Shown: one piece after another, positions 53,330 through 61,610 of the stretch
How positions within the stretch are numbered: position 1 is the stretch's first letter
How the letters are laid out: every line of letters begins with the position of its first letter
Source: an uncultured Dysgonomonas sp.
GTDB lineage: Bacteria; Bacteroidota; Bacteroidia; Bacteroidales; Dysgonomonadaceae
DNA: 64,000 bases
Assembly (NCBI RefSeq): GCF_934668725.1
Contig: NZ_CAKUOF010000019.1
Coordinates: forward strand, 1-64,000
Reading direction: 5' to 3'
Position numbers and translations under genes: made by a program
Notes under the pieces: generated by a model
Seen by the model: the letters and a program-made list of their open reading frames with translations, nothing else
Database searches by the model: none
What the model was told of the DNA's origin: nothing

Positions 53330-53371
53330 GTGCAAATTTGGTTGAGTAAACGAAGCGAGTGTTATAAAATT

Positions 53372-53408
53372 AAACCCCGGTTATGAAGTTTCTTCATAAC
53401 CGGGGTTT
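53372..53408. terminator. Strong bidirectional terminator
   Basis: AAACCCCGGTTATGAA and TTCATAACCGGGGTTT are a perfect 16-bp stem around GTTTC between convergent transcripts. Confidence 0.92.
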
Positions 53409-53429
53409 ACATAATACCTTGATCGTATC

Positions 53430-53879
53430 TTATTCGATAGTAAGGATAGTAACACCTTCGAGAACTGAGTCTCCCGGGTTTACACTTATAGAAGTCACCT
53501 TGCCTGCTTGATGTGCATTGATGGCATTTTCCATCTTCATAGCCTCAAGTACTGCAACGGTTTGCCCTTTTTTTACTTCATCGCCAACATTTACATTGAT
53601 GGCTACAACTATACCTGGTAGCGGCGATTTTACAGATCCTGCACCGCTTTTTGCAGGTGCACTTGGAGCTGCCGATACTGTAGCTGTTTTTGGTGCAGCA
53701 GCAGGAGCAGCGGTTGCTTTTGCTACAGGACGAGAAACAAGAGTTACTTCTTCGTCATTACTCACTAATTCTACCTCATAATTGCTTCCGTTTACAGCAA
53801 CTTGGGCAATAGAGTTTTCTAATTTATTTACGGCAACTATATAGTCTTGACCGTTAATTCTATATATGAATTGTTTCAT
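53430..53879 (-). CDS. Biotin carboxyl carrier protein of an acyl-CoA decarboxylase/carboxylase
   Basis: The 149-residue product has an N-terminal domain (MKQFIYRINGQDYIVAVNKLENS...), an Ala/Pro-rich hinge (about residues 52-78, for example KATAAPAAAPKTATV) and a biotinyl domain with VLEAMKMENAI, Lys115 being the biotin site. It carries carboxyl groups for the carboxyltransferase encoded at 54100-55659. The hinge lets the arm swing. Same strand and tight spacing show an operon. Confidence 0.92.
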   Translation of the reverse strand: MKQFIYRINGQDYIVAVNKLENSIAQVAVNGSNYEVELVSNDEEVTLVSRPVAKATAAPAAAPKTATVSAAPSAPAKSGAGSVKSPLPGIVVAINVNVGDEVKKGQTVAVLEAMKMENAINAHQAGKVTSISVNPGDSVLEGVTILTIE

Positions 53880-53897
53880 GATAAATTTCTCTAATTT

Positions 53898-54074
53898 TTA
53901 TTTTCTTATTGGCATTTGAAGCATGGTAGCGCTTCTGTCAACCCAAGGAAGATGATCTTGAGACTCATGCTTAATGGTCAGAACATTACTTTCTACATCA
54001 TGTTGATGCTGAAAGTCATATATAGCCATAGCTATAACAGCTAATACATCTGTGGGTATATTTTGATCACTCAT
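53898..54074 (-). CDS. Small OadG-like-position protein of the carboxyltransferase operon
   Basis: A 58-residue frame between the carboxyltransferase and the biotin carrier: MSDQNIPTDVLAVIAMAIYD, DVESNVLTIKHESQDHLPW and VDRSATMLQMPIRK. In Bacteroidota operons of this kind a small subunit with VIAMAIYE...HDVES.VLTI and a short basic end sits here and is thought to correspond to part of OadG. Here there is no long membrane anchor. The frame starts 25 bases after the carboxyltransferase stop. It probably bridges the carrier and carboxyltransferase. Confidence 0.7.
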   Translation of the reverse strand: MSDQNIPTDVLAVIAMAIYDFQHQHDVESNVLTIKHESQDHLPWVDRSATMLQMPIRK

Positions 54075-54099
54075 AATTTCTATGTATTACAGTTGAAAA

Positions 54100-55659
54100 T
54101 TATAGAGGTAAGTTGTCATGCTTTTTAGCAGGGTTTACCTGATGTTTAGTTCTCAATTGCTCCAATGCACGGATTACACGGAAACGTGTATTGCGAGGCT
54201 CAATTACATCATCGATATAACCGTAGCGAGCTGCATTGTATGGATTACAGAACAATTTATTATACTCATCTTTTTTCGCTGCATAAGCTTCTGCTTGTTT
54301 TACAGGATCGGGATCAGCTTTAATTTCTTTAGCATACAATACTTCAACAGCACCATCTGCTCCCATAACTGCAATCTCAGCACTTGGCCATGCATAGTTA
54401 AGGTCTCCACGAAGTTGTTTACAACTCATTACGATATGAGAACCTCCGTAAGATTTACGAAGAGTAACTGTTACTTTAGGTACAGTAGCTTCTCCGTAAG
54501 CATAAAGAAGTTTTGCTCCGTGTACAATTACGCCGCCATATTCTTGTCCTGTCCCAGGAAGGAATCCGGGTACGTCTACCAATGTTACTAAAGGAATATT
54601 GAATGCGTCGCAAAAGCGAACAAAACGTGCAGCTTTACGAGATGCATTGATATCCAGCACACCTGCCATATATTTGGGTTGGTTAGCTACAATACCTACC
54701 GATTGTCCGTTGAAACGGGCAAAACCGATAATCATATTTTTAGCGTATGCCGAATGTACTTCAAGGAATTCGCCATTGTCGATAATCGAACCTATAACTT
54801 CATACATATCGTATGCTTTGTTTGGGTTGTCAGGGATAATGTCATTCAATAGATCGTCCATTCTGGCGATTGGATCTGTGCATTCTTTGCGAGGAGCTTC
54901 TTCTCTATTATTAGATGGAAGGAAACTCATCAAATGACGGATTAATGCTAAACCTTCGTCTTCGTTTTCTACCGAAAAGTGAGCAACACCCGATTTGGTA
55001 GTGTGTACACTTGCTCCACCTAATTCTTCTTGAGTAACATCCTCTCCAGTAACTGTTTTTACTACTTTAGGTCCCGTTAAGAACATATAAGAAGTACCTT
55101 CTGTCATGATGTTGAAGTCGGTAAGAGCTGGAGAATATACTGCACCACCGGCACAAGGACCGAAGATTCCCGAAATTTGAGGAATTACTCCTGATGCTAA
55201 TATATTACGTTGGAAAATTTCAGCATAACCTGCCAATGCATTAATTCCTTCTTGGATACGAGCACCGCCCGAATCGTTGATGCCGATACAAGGTGCACCG
55301 ACTTTCATTGCCATGTCCATTACTTTACAGATTTTCATTGCCAATGTTTCAGACAGCGATCCTCCGATTACGGTAAAGTCTTGTGCAAAGATATAAACAA
55401 GGCGTCCGCCAATAGTTCCACATCCTGTTACTACACCGTCACCTAGAAATTTAGTTTTCTCCATTCCGAAATTTGTACAACGGTGTTCAACGAACATGTC
55501 AAATTCTTCGAAACTACCTTCGTCAAGTACAATCGCGATACGTTCGCGAGCAGTGTATTTTCCTTTTGCGTGTTGACCTTCGATTTTCTTTTCACCACCA
55601 CCTAGGCGTGCTTTTTCTCGAAGTGCAATAAGCTCTTTTACTTTTTCAAGTTGGCTCAT
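54100..55659 (-). CDS. mmdA: Acyl-CoA carboxyltransferase (methylmalonyl-CoA decarboxylase alpha/propionyl-CoA carboxylase beta)
   Basis: The 519-residue product has the two crotonase-like halves of this family: ARERIAIVLDEGSFEEFD, DFTVIGGSLSETLAMKI, GINDSGGARIQEG, GPCAGGAVYSPALTDF, then SIVANQPKYMAGVLDI-like, FCDAFNIPLVTLVDVPGFLPGTGQEYGGVI and SYGGSHIVMSCKQL. It moves CO2 between biotin and propionyl/methylmalonyl-CoA in the succinate-propionate pathway. The oadB-type membrane decarboxylase is not in this cluster, so carboxylase versus sodium-pumping decarboxylase cannot be decided. Confidence 0.93.
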   Translation of the reverse strand: MSQLEKVKELIALREKARLGGGEKKIEGQHAKGKYTARERIAIVLDEGSFEEFDMFVEHRCTNFGMEKTKFLGDGVVTGCGTIGGRLVYIFAQDFTVIGGSLSETLAMKICKVMDMAMKVGAPCIGINDSGGARIQEGINALAGYAEIFQRNILASGVIPQISGIFGPCAGGAVYSPALTDFNIMTEGTSYMFLTGPKVVKTVTGEDVTQEELGGASVHTTKSGVAHFSVENEDEGLALIRHLMSFLPSNNREEAPRKECTDPIARMDDLLNDIIPDNPNKAYDMYEVIGSIIDNGEFLEVHSAYAKNMIIGFARFNGQSVGIVANQPKYMAGVLDINASRKAARFVRFCDAFNIPLVTLVDVPGFLPGTGQEYGGVIVHGAKLLYAYGEATVPKVTVTLRKSYGGSHIVMSCKQLRGDLNYAWPSAEIAVMGADGAVEVLYAKEIKADPDPVKQAEAYAAKKDEYNKLFCNPYNAARYGYIDDVIEPRNTRFRVIRALEQLRTKHQVNPAKKHDNLPL

Positions 55660-55722
55660 GTTTTTATATTTTGATTCTTAAAATTTAATATTGATTTTTT
55701 GAGTCAAAGACCCTTTGATAAC

Positions 55723-55755
55723 GCAAAAAAGACCTTACATCGTAAAGCCTCTTTT
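55723..55755 (-). terminator. Possible hairpin between mce and mmdA
   Basis: On the minus strand AAAGAGGcTTTAC and GTAAgGTCTTT pair with a bulge, followed by TTTTGC. It may be a weak terminator or processing site. Confidence 0.4.
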
Positions 55756-55765
55756 AATGTATATC

Positions 55766-56176
55766 TTATTTGCTCGGATGTTCACAGAATTCTGTTAATA
55801 CACTGCAAGTCGATTTCGGGTGAAGAAATGCAATGTTAAGACCTTCTGCACCAGCACGAGGAGCTTTGTCTATCAGTTGTACACCTTTGCTTTCAGCTTC
55901 AGCTAATGATGCAGCAACACTATCAACCGAGAATGCAATGTGATGGATACCTTCTCCTTTTTTCTCGATGAATTTTGCGATAGTACTGTCTGGGCTTGTA
56001 GGCTCAAGTAGTTCTATTTTAGTCTGACCGACTTTAAAGAAAGCAGTTTTTACTTTTTGATCTTCTACAACTTCTATGTTGTAGCATTTTAAGCCTAAAA
56101 CGCCTTCGTAGTAAGGAAGACTGTCTTCGATACTTTTTACAGCAATACCAAGATGTTCGATGTGCGAAATATTCAT
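55766..56176 (-). CDS. mce: Methylmalonyl-CoA epimerase
   Basis: The 136-residue product is a two-module vicinal-oxygen-chelate protein: ISHIEHLGIAVKSIEDSLPYYEGVLGL with metal-ligand His8, VKTAFFKVGQTKIELLEPT with the Glu ligand, GIHHIAFSVDSV with the second His, and FLHPKSTCSVLTEFCEHP with the terminal Glu. It interconverts the R and S forms of methylmalonyl-CoA. It lies just upstream of mmdA on the same strand. TAATTTTG (minus, plus 56215-56222) may be its -7 box. Confidence 0.94.
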   Translation of the reverse strand: MNISHIEHLGIAVKSIEDSLPYYEGVLGLKCYNIEVVEDQKVKTAFFKVGQTKIELLEPTSPDSTIAKFIEKKGEGIHHIAFSVDSVAASLAEAESKGVQLIDKAPRAGAEGLNIAFLHPKSTCSVLTEFCEHPSK

Positions 56177-56358
56177 GATCTCTTATAAAAAAGTTAGTAA
56201 TTTTAGATTGAATACAAAATTAGCAATATTAATTAGAACGAGAAGAATATTTTAAGATAAAAAAAGAATCCGTCTATGTGATATTGGTTTTATTGATATA
56301 GATGTGTGACTAAAATAAGAAATAGCAGGTGTTCGAAAATAATGGCTTTATAAAAAAT

Positions 56359-56390
56359 CAAGACCGACAAAATTATTTTTGTCGGTCTTG
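56359..56390 (-). terminator. Terminator of the DUF4251 gene
   Basis: CAAGACCGACAAAA and TTTTGTCGGTCTTG pair around a short AAT loop, with a T-rich tail on the minus strand. Confidence 0.82.
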
Positions 56391-56438
56391 GATAATAATA
56401 TTAAATATTCTTTCTGCTATTAAGCAGTGATTGTTTTT

Positions 56439-56987
56439 TTATTGAAAAACTCCTGTGTAAGTTACATCTTGTCTGTTTTCAGCCGAAACTTTCAAAGTAG
56501 TTTGTTGAGTTTGCTTATTTATTGTAAAAAAGAATTTTATACCTTGATTAAGGATGCTGGCTAGATCCGAAGGTATAATTGTTACATCGAAAGTAATCTC
56601 ATCATCTGTATGTACAAAATACATGAATTTTGTAGATGTCAAATTTATAGGTTTGTTTTCAGGAGAAATAGGGGTTACATAAAAGCGTCCTACATAGGGA
56701 AGGTTCATGTACATAACATCCTTGTCAATAGTAAAATAATAATCTCCACCACCTATTTCTATTGGTAATCCAAATTGAGGCTCAACAGTATTAGGATAAA
56801 AAGAAAAGTTTAAACGTTCAATACTTGCAATGTTTTTTTCTGCTTGTTCTGCTTTTCTTAAAGCTCGTTGCTCTTTTTTCTGTTCTTTCTTTTGCTCTTT
56901 ACTTTGAGTGTTTTGAGCTAGTGTTGGTTGAATGCTTGACATAAAGAATATGCCACATAGACTTAACGTAAATAAAAAAGTTTTCAT
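56439..56987 (-). CDS. DUF4251 secreted protein
   Basis: The 182-residue product has a signal peptide (MKTFLFTLSLCGIFFMSSIQPTLA), a Lys/Glu-rich coiled stretch (QSKEQKKEQKKEQRALRKAEQ), and the DUF4251 domain from residue about 50: LNFSFYPNTVEPQFG, YYFTIDKDVMYMNLPYVGRFYVTP, KFMYFVHTDDEITFDVTI, IKFFFTINKQTQQTTLKV. The family is periplasmic in Bacteroidota with unknown role. The three tandem small-RNA units lie just upstream and point the same way, with their own terminators. Confidence 0.85.
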   Translation of the reverse strand: MKTFLFTLSLCGIFFMSSIQPTLAQNTQSKEQKKEQKKEQRALRKAEQAEKNIASIERLNFSFYPNTVEPQFGLPIEIGGGDYYFTIDKDVMYMNLPYVGRFYVTPISPENKPINLTSTKFMYFVHTDDEITFDVTIIPSDLASILNQGIKFFFTINKQTQQTTLKVSAENRQDVTYTGVFQ

Positions 56988-57121
56988 AATTGCATTTTTT
57001 TAGTTTAATACATTTGTTTTTTCTTTTTATTACAACAAGTTGATTGAGAAAAAAGTTTTACAAAAAAAAGTATTTTTTAATCTTTGACATAGTTGTGAAG
57101 TTCTGCTTTGGGGTATTGATG

Positions 57122-57196
57122 TAAAAAAGAAAAGGTTGTCATCACGACAACCAATCTTCATTGTTAACCTTAAAATCTAATACCATGAAAAAACAC
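57122..57196 (-). ncRNA. Small RNA unit, copy 1
   Basis: Predicted minus-strand transcript from about 57195 to a rho-independent terminator: GGTTGTC-GTGAT-GACAACC (57134-57152) and then TTTTCTTTTTT. The 75-nt body is nearly identical in all three copies (TGGTATTAGATTTTAAGG, TTAACAATGAAGATTGG). It can encode a 14-residue peptide (MVLDFKVNNEDWLS, 57142-57186); relative to the other copies an Arg codon has become a stop. Promoter at 57201-57231. Confidence 0.65.
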
Positions 57197-57200
57197 AGTT

Positions 57201-57231
57201 CAAAGATATACTATTTTGAAATTCTGGGCAA
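57201..57231 (-). promoter_or_regulatory. Promoter of small RNA copy 1
   Basis: TTGC (plus 57228-57231), exactly 19 bases, TATCTTTG (plus 57201-57208) on the minus strand. The two boxes are conserved among copies while the spacer is not. Confidence 0.65.
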
Positions 57232-57361
57232 TCTTTTTGATGTTAAATTGTTTTTTTTAACATTAATATGGTTTCACGGACTGTAGTCGTGTCTTTTTTT
57301 GTCTTTTTTTAATTCTACAGTGTTTTGATCTTAAGAAAAGCTTGTTTTGTCTATTGTGGCT

Positions 57362-57436
57362 GTAAAAAGAAAAGGTTGTCATCGCGACAACCAATCTTTA
57401 TTGTTAACCTTAAAATCTAATACCATGAAAAAATTC
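57362..57436 (-). ncRNA. Small RNA unit, copy 2
   Basis: Same structure: body nearly identical to copies 1 and 3, terminator GGTTGTC-GCGAT-GACAACC (57374-57392) with TTTTCTTTTT. The possible peptide is MVLDFKVNNKDWLSR (57379-57426), differing by Glu to Lys. It lies 240 bases from copy 1. Confidence 0.65.
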
Positions 57437-57440
57437 AGTT

Positions 57441-57471
57441 CAAAGGTATATTATTTTAAAAGGAAATGCAA
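57441..57471 (-). promoter_or_regulatory. Promoter of small RNA copy 2
   Basis: TTGC (plus 57468-57471), 19 bases, TACCTTTG (plus 57441-57448) on the minus strand. Confidence 0.65.
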
Positions 57472-57582
57472 TCTATTTAATGCTAAATTTGACGTTTTAA
57501 TGAAAATATGATATTTTTAATTGGAGAGGGGAGGATATTTAATTTTTATTTGAATGCTGTAAATATTTCTATGTGTCGTATC

Positions 57583-57657
57583 TAAAAAAGAAAAGGTTGT
57601 CATCGCGACAACCAATCTTCATTGTTAACCTTAAAATCTAATACCATGAAAAAACAC
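57583..57657 (-). ncRNA. Small RNA unit, copy 3
   Basis: Same body and terminator (57595-57613, GGTTGTC-GCGAT-GACAACC, then TTTTCTTTTTT). Possible peptide MVLDFKVNNEDWLSR (57600-57647). It lies 221 bases from copy 2 and is the unit nearest the divergent histidine-kinase gene. Confidence 0.65.
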
Positions 57658-57661
57658 AGTT

Positions 57662-57692
57662 CAAAGATATACGATTCTAACATAAAATCCAA
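57662..57692 (-). promoter_or_regulatory. Promoter of small RNA copy 3
   Basis: TTGG (plus 57689-57692), 19 bases, TATCTTTG (plus 57662-57669) on the minus strand. Confidence 0.65.
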
Positions 57693-57817
57693 TCTATTTT
57701 ATGTTATATAGCATACTTTAACGAATTTACAATATTATTGGGTCATTGTAACGCGATTTTAATATCTGATAAAGATTATGTATCTTTCCTATTCTAAAAT
57801 TGACTTAATTTAAGATA

Positions 57818-58972
57818 ATGAGATCTTTTGATAAGAAGGTGTTGGCTAAATATATTTTTATTGCTGTCGCTATTGTTATTGCTATCAGTTTCCTTGTTAT
57901 ATCGAACCAGATGGCAGGTGATATGGCGAAGGATGAGAGGCAGAAGATGGAATTATGGGCGTATGCAATTAATATGGCTGCTAACAATGATGGGGTAGGT
58001 GAATTGGAATTGACATTGAAAATATTGTCAAGTAATAAGACTATCCCGGTTATATTATGTGATGAATTTGATAATGTTTTGATGACGGCTAATATTGATA
58101 TACCGTCGGAAGATAGCCTTGAGTATCTCGCTGGCAAAGTTGAGTCTTTTAAAAAACTGAATACTCCTATAGTTGTTGAATCTCCTAATTTTAAGCAATA
58201 TGTTTATTATGGAGATTCGTCAACGTTACAGCGTTTACAGTATTATCCTTTTATTCAGATTGGGGTGATGACTTTTTTTATATGTGTATCATTTCTTGCA
58301 TTGCTAAGTACCAAAAATGCAGAACAAAATAAATTGTGGGTGGGATTGTCTAAAGAAACAGCTCATCAATTGGGCACCCCTATATCATCGATGCTTGCTT
58401 GGGTAGAATATCTCAAAAGTAAAACGGAAGATACTTCGATTCTGAATGAGATGGAAAAGGATGTTATGCGTTTGCAGGTGGTTGCCGATAGGTTTTCTAA
58501 GATTGGTTCTACACCAGCTCCCGAGACGCGGCAAGTGGGTGAAGAGATGAGGCAATCGGTAGCTTATTTGGAAAAGCGGATTTCGAAGAAAATTAAATTT
58601 GAATTTGAAATTCCGGATGAACCTTTATATGCTAAAATAAGTGCATCTCTATTTAGTTGGGTTATTGAGAATCTTACAAAGAATGCAGTTGATGCAATGG
58701 AAGGGCAAGGACATATATTATTTAAGCTTTCGCAACGCAACGGATTTGTTTGTATTGATATAACCGATACTGGGAAAGGGCTGCCTAAAGCCATGTTTAA
58801 GAGTATATTCTCACCCGGATTTACGACTAAGGAAAGAGGCTGGGGGTTAGGGCTTTCATTGGCTAAACGCATTATCGAAGATTATCATAGGGGACGTATC
58901 TATGTGAAAAGTTCAGAAATTGGTGTAGGTACAACTTTTAGGATTGAGTTGATGAGAGAGTCTATTTCTTGA
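57818..58972 (+). CDS. Sensor histidine kinase
   Basis: The 384-residue product has a membrane segment at about 12-29 (YIFIAVAIVIAISFLVIS), a periplasmic sensor part of about 115 residues, a second segment at about 147-165 (IGVMTFFICVSFLALLS), and the kinase core: H-box LSKETAHQLGTPISSM with His183, N-box ENLTKNAVDAM, G1 DITDTGKGLP, G2 GWGLGLSLAKRI. No response-regulator gene adjoins. It is divergent from the small-RNA array. Signal unknown. Confidence 0.9.
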   Translation: MRSFDKKVLAKYIFIAVAIVIAISFLVISNQMAGDMAKDERQKMELWAYAINMAANNDGVGELELTLKILSSNKTIPVILCDEFDNVLMTANIDIPSEDSLEYLAGKVESFKKLNTPIVVESPNFKQYVYYGDSSTLQRLQYYPFIQIGVMTFFICVSFLALLSTKNAEQNKLWVGLSKETAHQLGTPISSMLAWVEYLKSKTEDTSILNEMEKDVMRLQVVADRFSKIGSTPAPETRQVGEEMRQSVAYLEKRISKKIKFEFEIPDEPLYAKISASLFSWVIENLTKNAVDAMEGQGHILFKLSQRNGFVCIDITDTGKGLPKAMFKSIFSPGFTTKERGWGLGLSLAKRIIEDYHRGRIYVKSSEIGVGTTFRIELMRESIS

Positions 58973-59011
58973 GTGTGGCTTGGTTGACTTGTATATTATG
59001 ATTATTGCTAT

Positions 59012-59377
59012 ATGGAAAGGATATTAAGGTTTGAAGATGATAAAGGAAATATATCGATTGTACATTACGATGCTTGGCTGTCTATTATTAAAGGTATACT
59101 TATGAAATATGCAAATAAAACAGAAGCTGAATCCGATGCTATAATAAAAAGTAGACAACATAACTTATTTCGTATTCCGGAATCAGATATGGCAGCAGGC
59201 TTGATGAGTCATGAATTAGAATATCATTGGGCAATGTTGGCGGCTTATGGTAATATGTATTGGCTTCCCGAAAATGGGGGAATCAGTGCAAGTGAACCTG
59301 CTGATTATTTTGATTGGTACGATAAATATATTGAAGATAATAATTTGAAAGAACCTTTCGTTTTTATAGATAAATAG
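59012..59377 (+). CDS. Small cytosolic protein of unknown function
   Basis: The 121-residue product starts MERILRFEDDKGNISIVHYDAWLSIIKG, has no signal peptide or membrane segment, and contains MSHELEYHWAMLAAYGNMYWLPENGG and DYFDWYDKYIEDNNLKEPFVFIDK. It begins 39 bases after the histidine kinase and may be co-transcribed. Aromatic-rich and acidic; family not recognised. Confidence 0.65.
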   Translation: MERILRFEDDKGNISIVHYDAWLSIIKGILMKYANKTEAESDAIIKSRQHNLFRIPESDMAAGLMSHELEYHWAMLAAYGNMYWLPENGGISASEPADYFDWYDKYIEDNNLKEPFVFIDK

Positions 59378-59412
59378 CTTTTGAAAAGAGCTTTTTTGAA
59401 GGGCTTATAAGT

Positions 59413-59448
59413 AAAAAAGGATGATTCAAAGTGAATCATCCTTTTTTT
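59413..59448. terminator. Strong bidirectional terminator
   Basis: AAAAAAGGATGATTCA and TGAATCATCCTTTTTT pair around AAG between convergent genes. Confidence 0.9.
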
Positions 59449-59464
59449 ATGTATATAGAGTGAA

Positions 59465-61369
59465 TTATTTCACTTCTTCGAAGTCAACATCGGTAACATC
59501 GCCATCGTTATTCGATTGAGAGTTTCCTTGATTTGGATTTGCTTGTTGATTTGGATCAGCTGCTCCTCCTGTTTGATTGTACATTTCTTGGCTTAATGCT
59601 TGGAACAATGTGTTCAACTCAGTCATTGATGTGTCGATAGCTGCAATATCCTGAGCCTTATGAGCATCTTTCAATTTATTTAATGCGCTTTCGATAGGAG
59701 CTTTTTTGTCAGCTGGAATCTTATCGCCAAGTTCATTTAATTGTTTTTCTGTTTGGAATATTAAAGAGTCGGCTTGGTTCAACTTGTCGATTCTTTCTTT
59801 TTCCTTTTGGTCTGCTTCGGCATTGGCTGCAGCTTCGTCTTTCATTCTTTGAATTTCAGCATCGCTCAGTCCTGAAGAAGCTTCAATACGAATTGATTGC
59901 TCTTTGCCTGTAGCTTTGTCTTTTGCCGAAACTTTCAATATACCATTAGCATCGATGTCAAAAGTTACTTCGATTTGAGGTACACCGCGCATTGCCGGTG
60001 GAATACCGTCAAGATTGAATACTCCGATTTGTTTATTGTCTTTTGCCATTGGGCGTTCGCCTTGCAATACATTGATTTGTACTGATGGTTGATTGTCGGC
60101 GGCAGTAGAAAATGTTTCACTCTTACGGGTTGGTATAGTTGTATTTGACTCAATCAATTTAGTCATTACACCACCCATTGTTTCGATACCTAACGAAAGT
60201 GGAGTTACATCAAGTAGCAATACATCCTTTACATCACCAGTTAATACAGCTCCTTGTATCGCAGCACCTACAGCTACAACTTCATCAGGGTTTACTCCTT
60301 TTGATGGAGCTTTACCAAAGAATTTTTCAACTTCTGCTTGAATAGCCGGGATACGAGTAGATCCACCAACAAGAATCACTTCATCGATATCTGAAGTTGA
60401 TAACCCTGCATCTCTAAGAGAATTACGACAAGGCTCGATACATGCACGAATTAAGCTATCAGCCAATTGTTCGAATTTAGCACGGGTCAATGTCTTAACC
60501 AAGTGTTTAGGCATACCATTTACAGGCATGATGTATGGTAAGTTGATTTCAGTAGAAGTTGAACTTGAAAGTTCTATTTTAGCTTTCTCAGCTGCTTCTT
60601 TTAGACGTTGAAGAGCCATTGCATCTTTACGTAAATCAAGACCTTCTTCTCTTAAAAACTCTTCAGCTAACCAATCGATAATAACTTGGTCGAAGTCATC
60701 ACCACCTAAGTGAGTATCACCATTGGTTGATTTTACCTCAAAAACACCGTCTCCAAGCTCAAGGATCGAAATATCGAATGTTCCACCACCAAGGTCAAAC
60801 ACTGCAATCTTCATATCCATGTGTTTTTTATCCAAACCATATGCTAGTGCTGCTGCAGTAGGTTCGTTAACGATACGTTGAACTTTAAGTCCTGCAATTT
60901 CTCCGGCTTCTTTGGTTGCTTGACGTTGAGAGTCGTTAAAGTAAGCAGGCACAGTGATAACTGCATCGGTAACTTCTTGTCCTAAATAGTCTTCAGCGGT
61001 TTTCTTCATTTTTTGAAGAATCATAGCCGATATTTCTTGAGGAGTATAAAGGCGACCGTCAATATCAACACGAGGTGTATTGTTATCTCCTTTTACTACT
61101 TTATATGGTACGCGGTGTACTTCATTAGCCACTTGATCCCAAGTTTCTCCCATAAATCTTTTGATAGAGAATATGGTTTTTTCGGGGTTTGTGATAGCTT
61201 GACGTTTGGCAGGATCTCCTACTTTACGTTCTCCTCCTTCGATGAACGCAACAATAGAAGGTGTAGTTCTTTTTCCTTCGTTGTTTGCGATAACGATTGG
61301 TTCGTTACCTTCTAATACCGCAACGCAAGAGTTTGTGGTACCTAAGTCTATTCCTATAATTTTTCCCAT
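59465..61369 (-). CDS. dnaK: Chaperone DnaK (Hsp70)
   Basis: The 634-residue product starts MGKIIGIDLGTTNSCVAVLEG and has the Hsp70 ATPase signatures (VITVPAYFNDSQRQATKEAG, IAVFDLGGGTFDISIL, VILVGGSTRIPAIQ), substrate-binding domain (DVTPLSLGIETMGG, FSTAADNQPSVQI), helical lid and a Gln/Asn-rich tail ending DVTDVDFEEVK. It folds proteins with DnaJ and GrpE, which are not in this window. A TGTCGT/ACGACA stem lies in the leader near 61420-61438; I see no CIRCE element. Confidence 0.97.
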   Translation of the reverse strand: MGKIIGIDLGTTNSCVAVLEGNEPIVIANNEGKRTTPSIVAFIEGGERKVGDPAKRQAITNPEKTIFSIKRFMGETWDQVANEVHRVPYKVVKGDNNTPRVDIDGRLYTPQEISAMILQKMKKTAEDYLGQEVTDAVITVPAYFNDSQRQATKEAGEIAGLKVQRIVNEPTAAALAYGLDKKHMDMKIAVFDLGGGTFDISILELGDGVFEVKSTNGDTHLGGDDFDQVIIDWLAEEFLREEGLDLRKDAMALQRLKEAAEKAKIELSSSTSTEINLPYIMPVNGMPKHLVKTLTRAKFEQLADSLIRACIEPCRNSLRDAGLSTSDIDEVILVGGSTRIPAIQAEVEKFFGKAPSKGVNPDEVVAVGAAIQGAVLTGDVKDVLLLDVTPLSLGIETMGGVMTKLIESNTTIPTRKSETFSTAADNQPSVQINVLQGERPMAKDNKQIGVFNLDGIPPAMRGVPQIEVTFDIDANGILKVSAKDKATGKEQSIRIEASSGLSDAEIQRMKDEAAANAEADQKEKERIDKLNQADSLIFQTEKQLNELGDKIPADKKAPIESALNKLKDAHKAQDIAAIDTSMTELNTLFQALSQEMYNQTGGAADPNQQANPNQGNSQSNNDGDVTDVDFEEVK

Positions 61370-61536
61370 TTTCTTAATTATATATTTATTGTTATTTTAT
61401 TATTTCTTTATTTTTTTCATGTCGTTTTTGCGACGACACTAGTGGATAAACAAATGTTGTGCCAAAAATGAGAATATGTAAAGTGTGACAAAGTGACAGT
61501 GTGTACTGGGGATTTGGTTGTCGGTTTTGTAGGCAG

Positions 61537-61584
61537 ATATATAAAAGAAAAGGGATACCTGAAGTATCCCTTTTCTTTTATATA
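61537..61584 (-). terminator. Terminator of the OmpH/Skp-like gene
   Basis: ATATAAAAGAAAAGGGATAC and its complement form a perfect 20-bp stem with a 5-base loop, 27 bases after the stop. Confidence 0.88.
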
Positions 61585-61610
61585 GTTAAATTACAGTCGA
61601 TTCTGTAATT

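Noticed and set aside
57184..57700. Plus-strand short frames MKKHSSKIYY / MKKFSSKVYY in each copy of the tandem repeat
   Set aside because: The frames diverge soon after the first ten codons and differ in length, while the conserved elements (boxes at 19-base spacing, terminator with T-run) make sense only on the minus strand.
61370..61500. CIRCE operator upstream of dnaK
   Set aside because: No TTAGCACTC-N9-GAGTGCTAA or near match is present; only a TGTCGT/ACGACA stem is seen.
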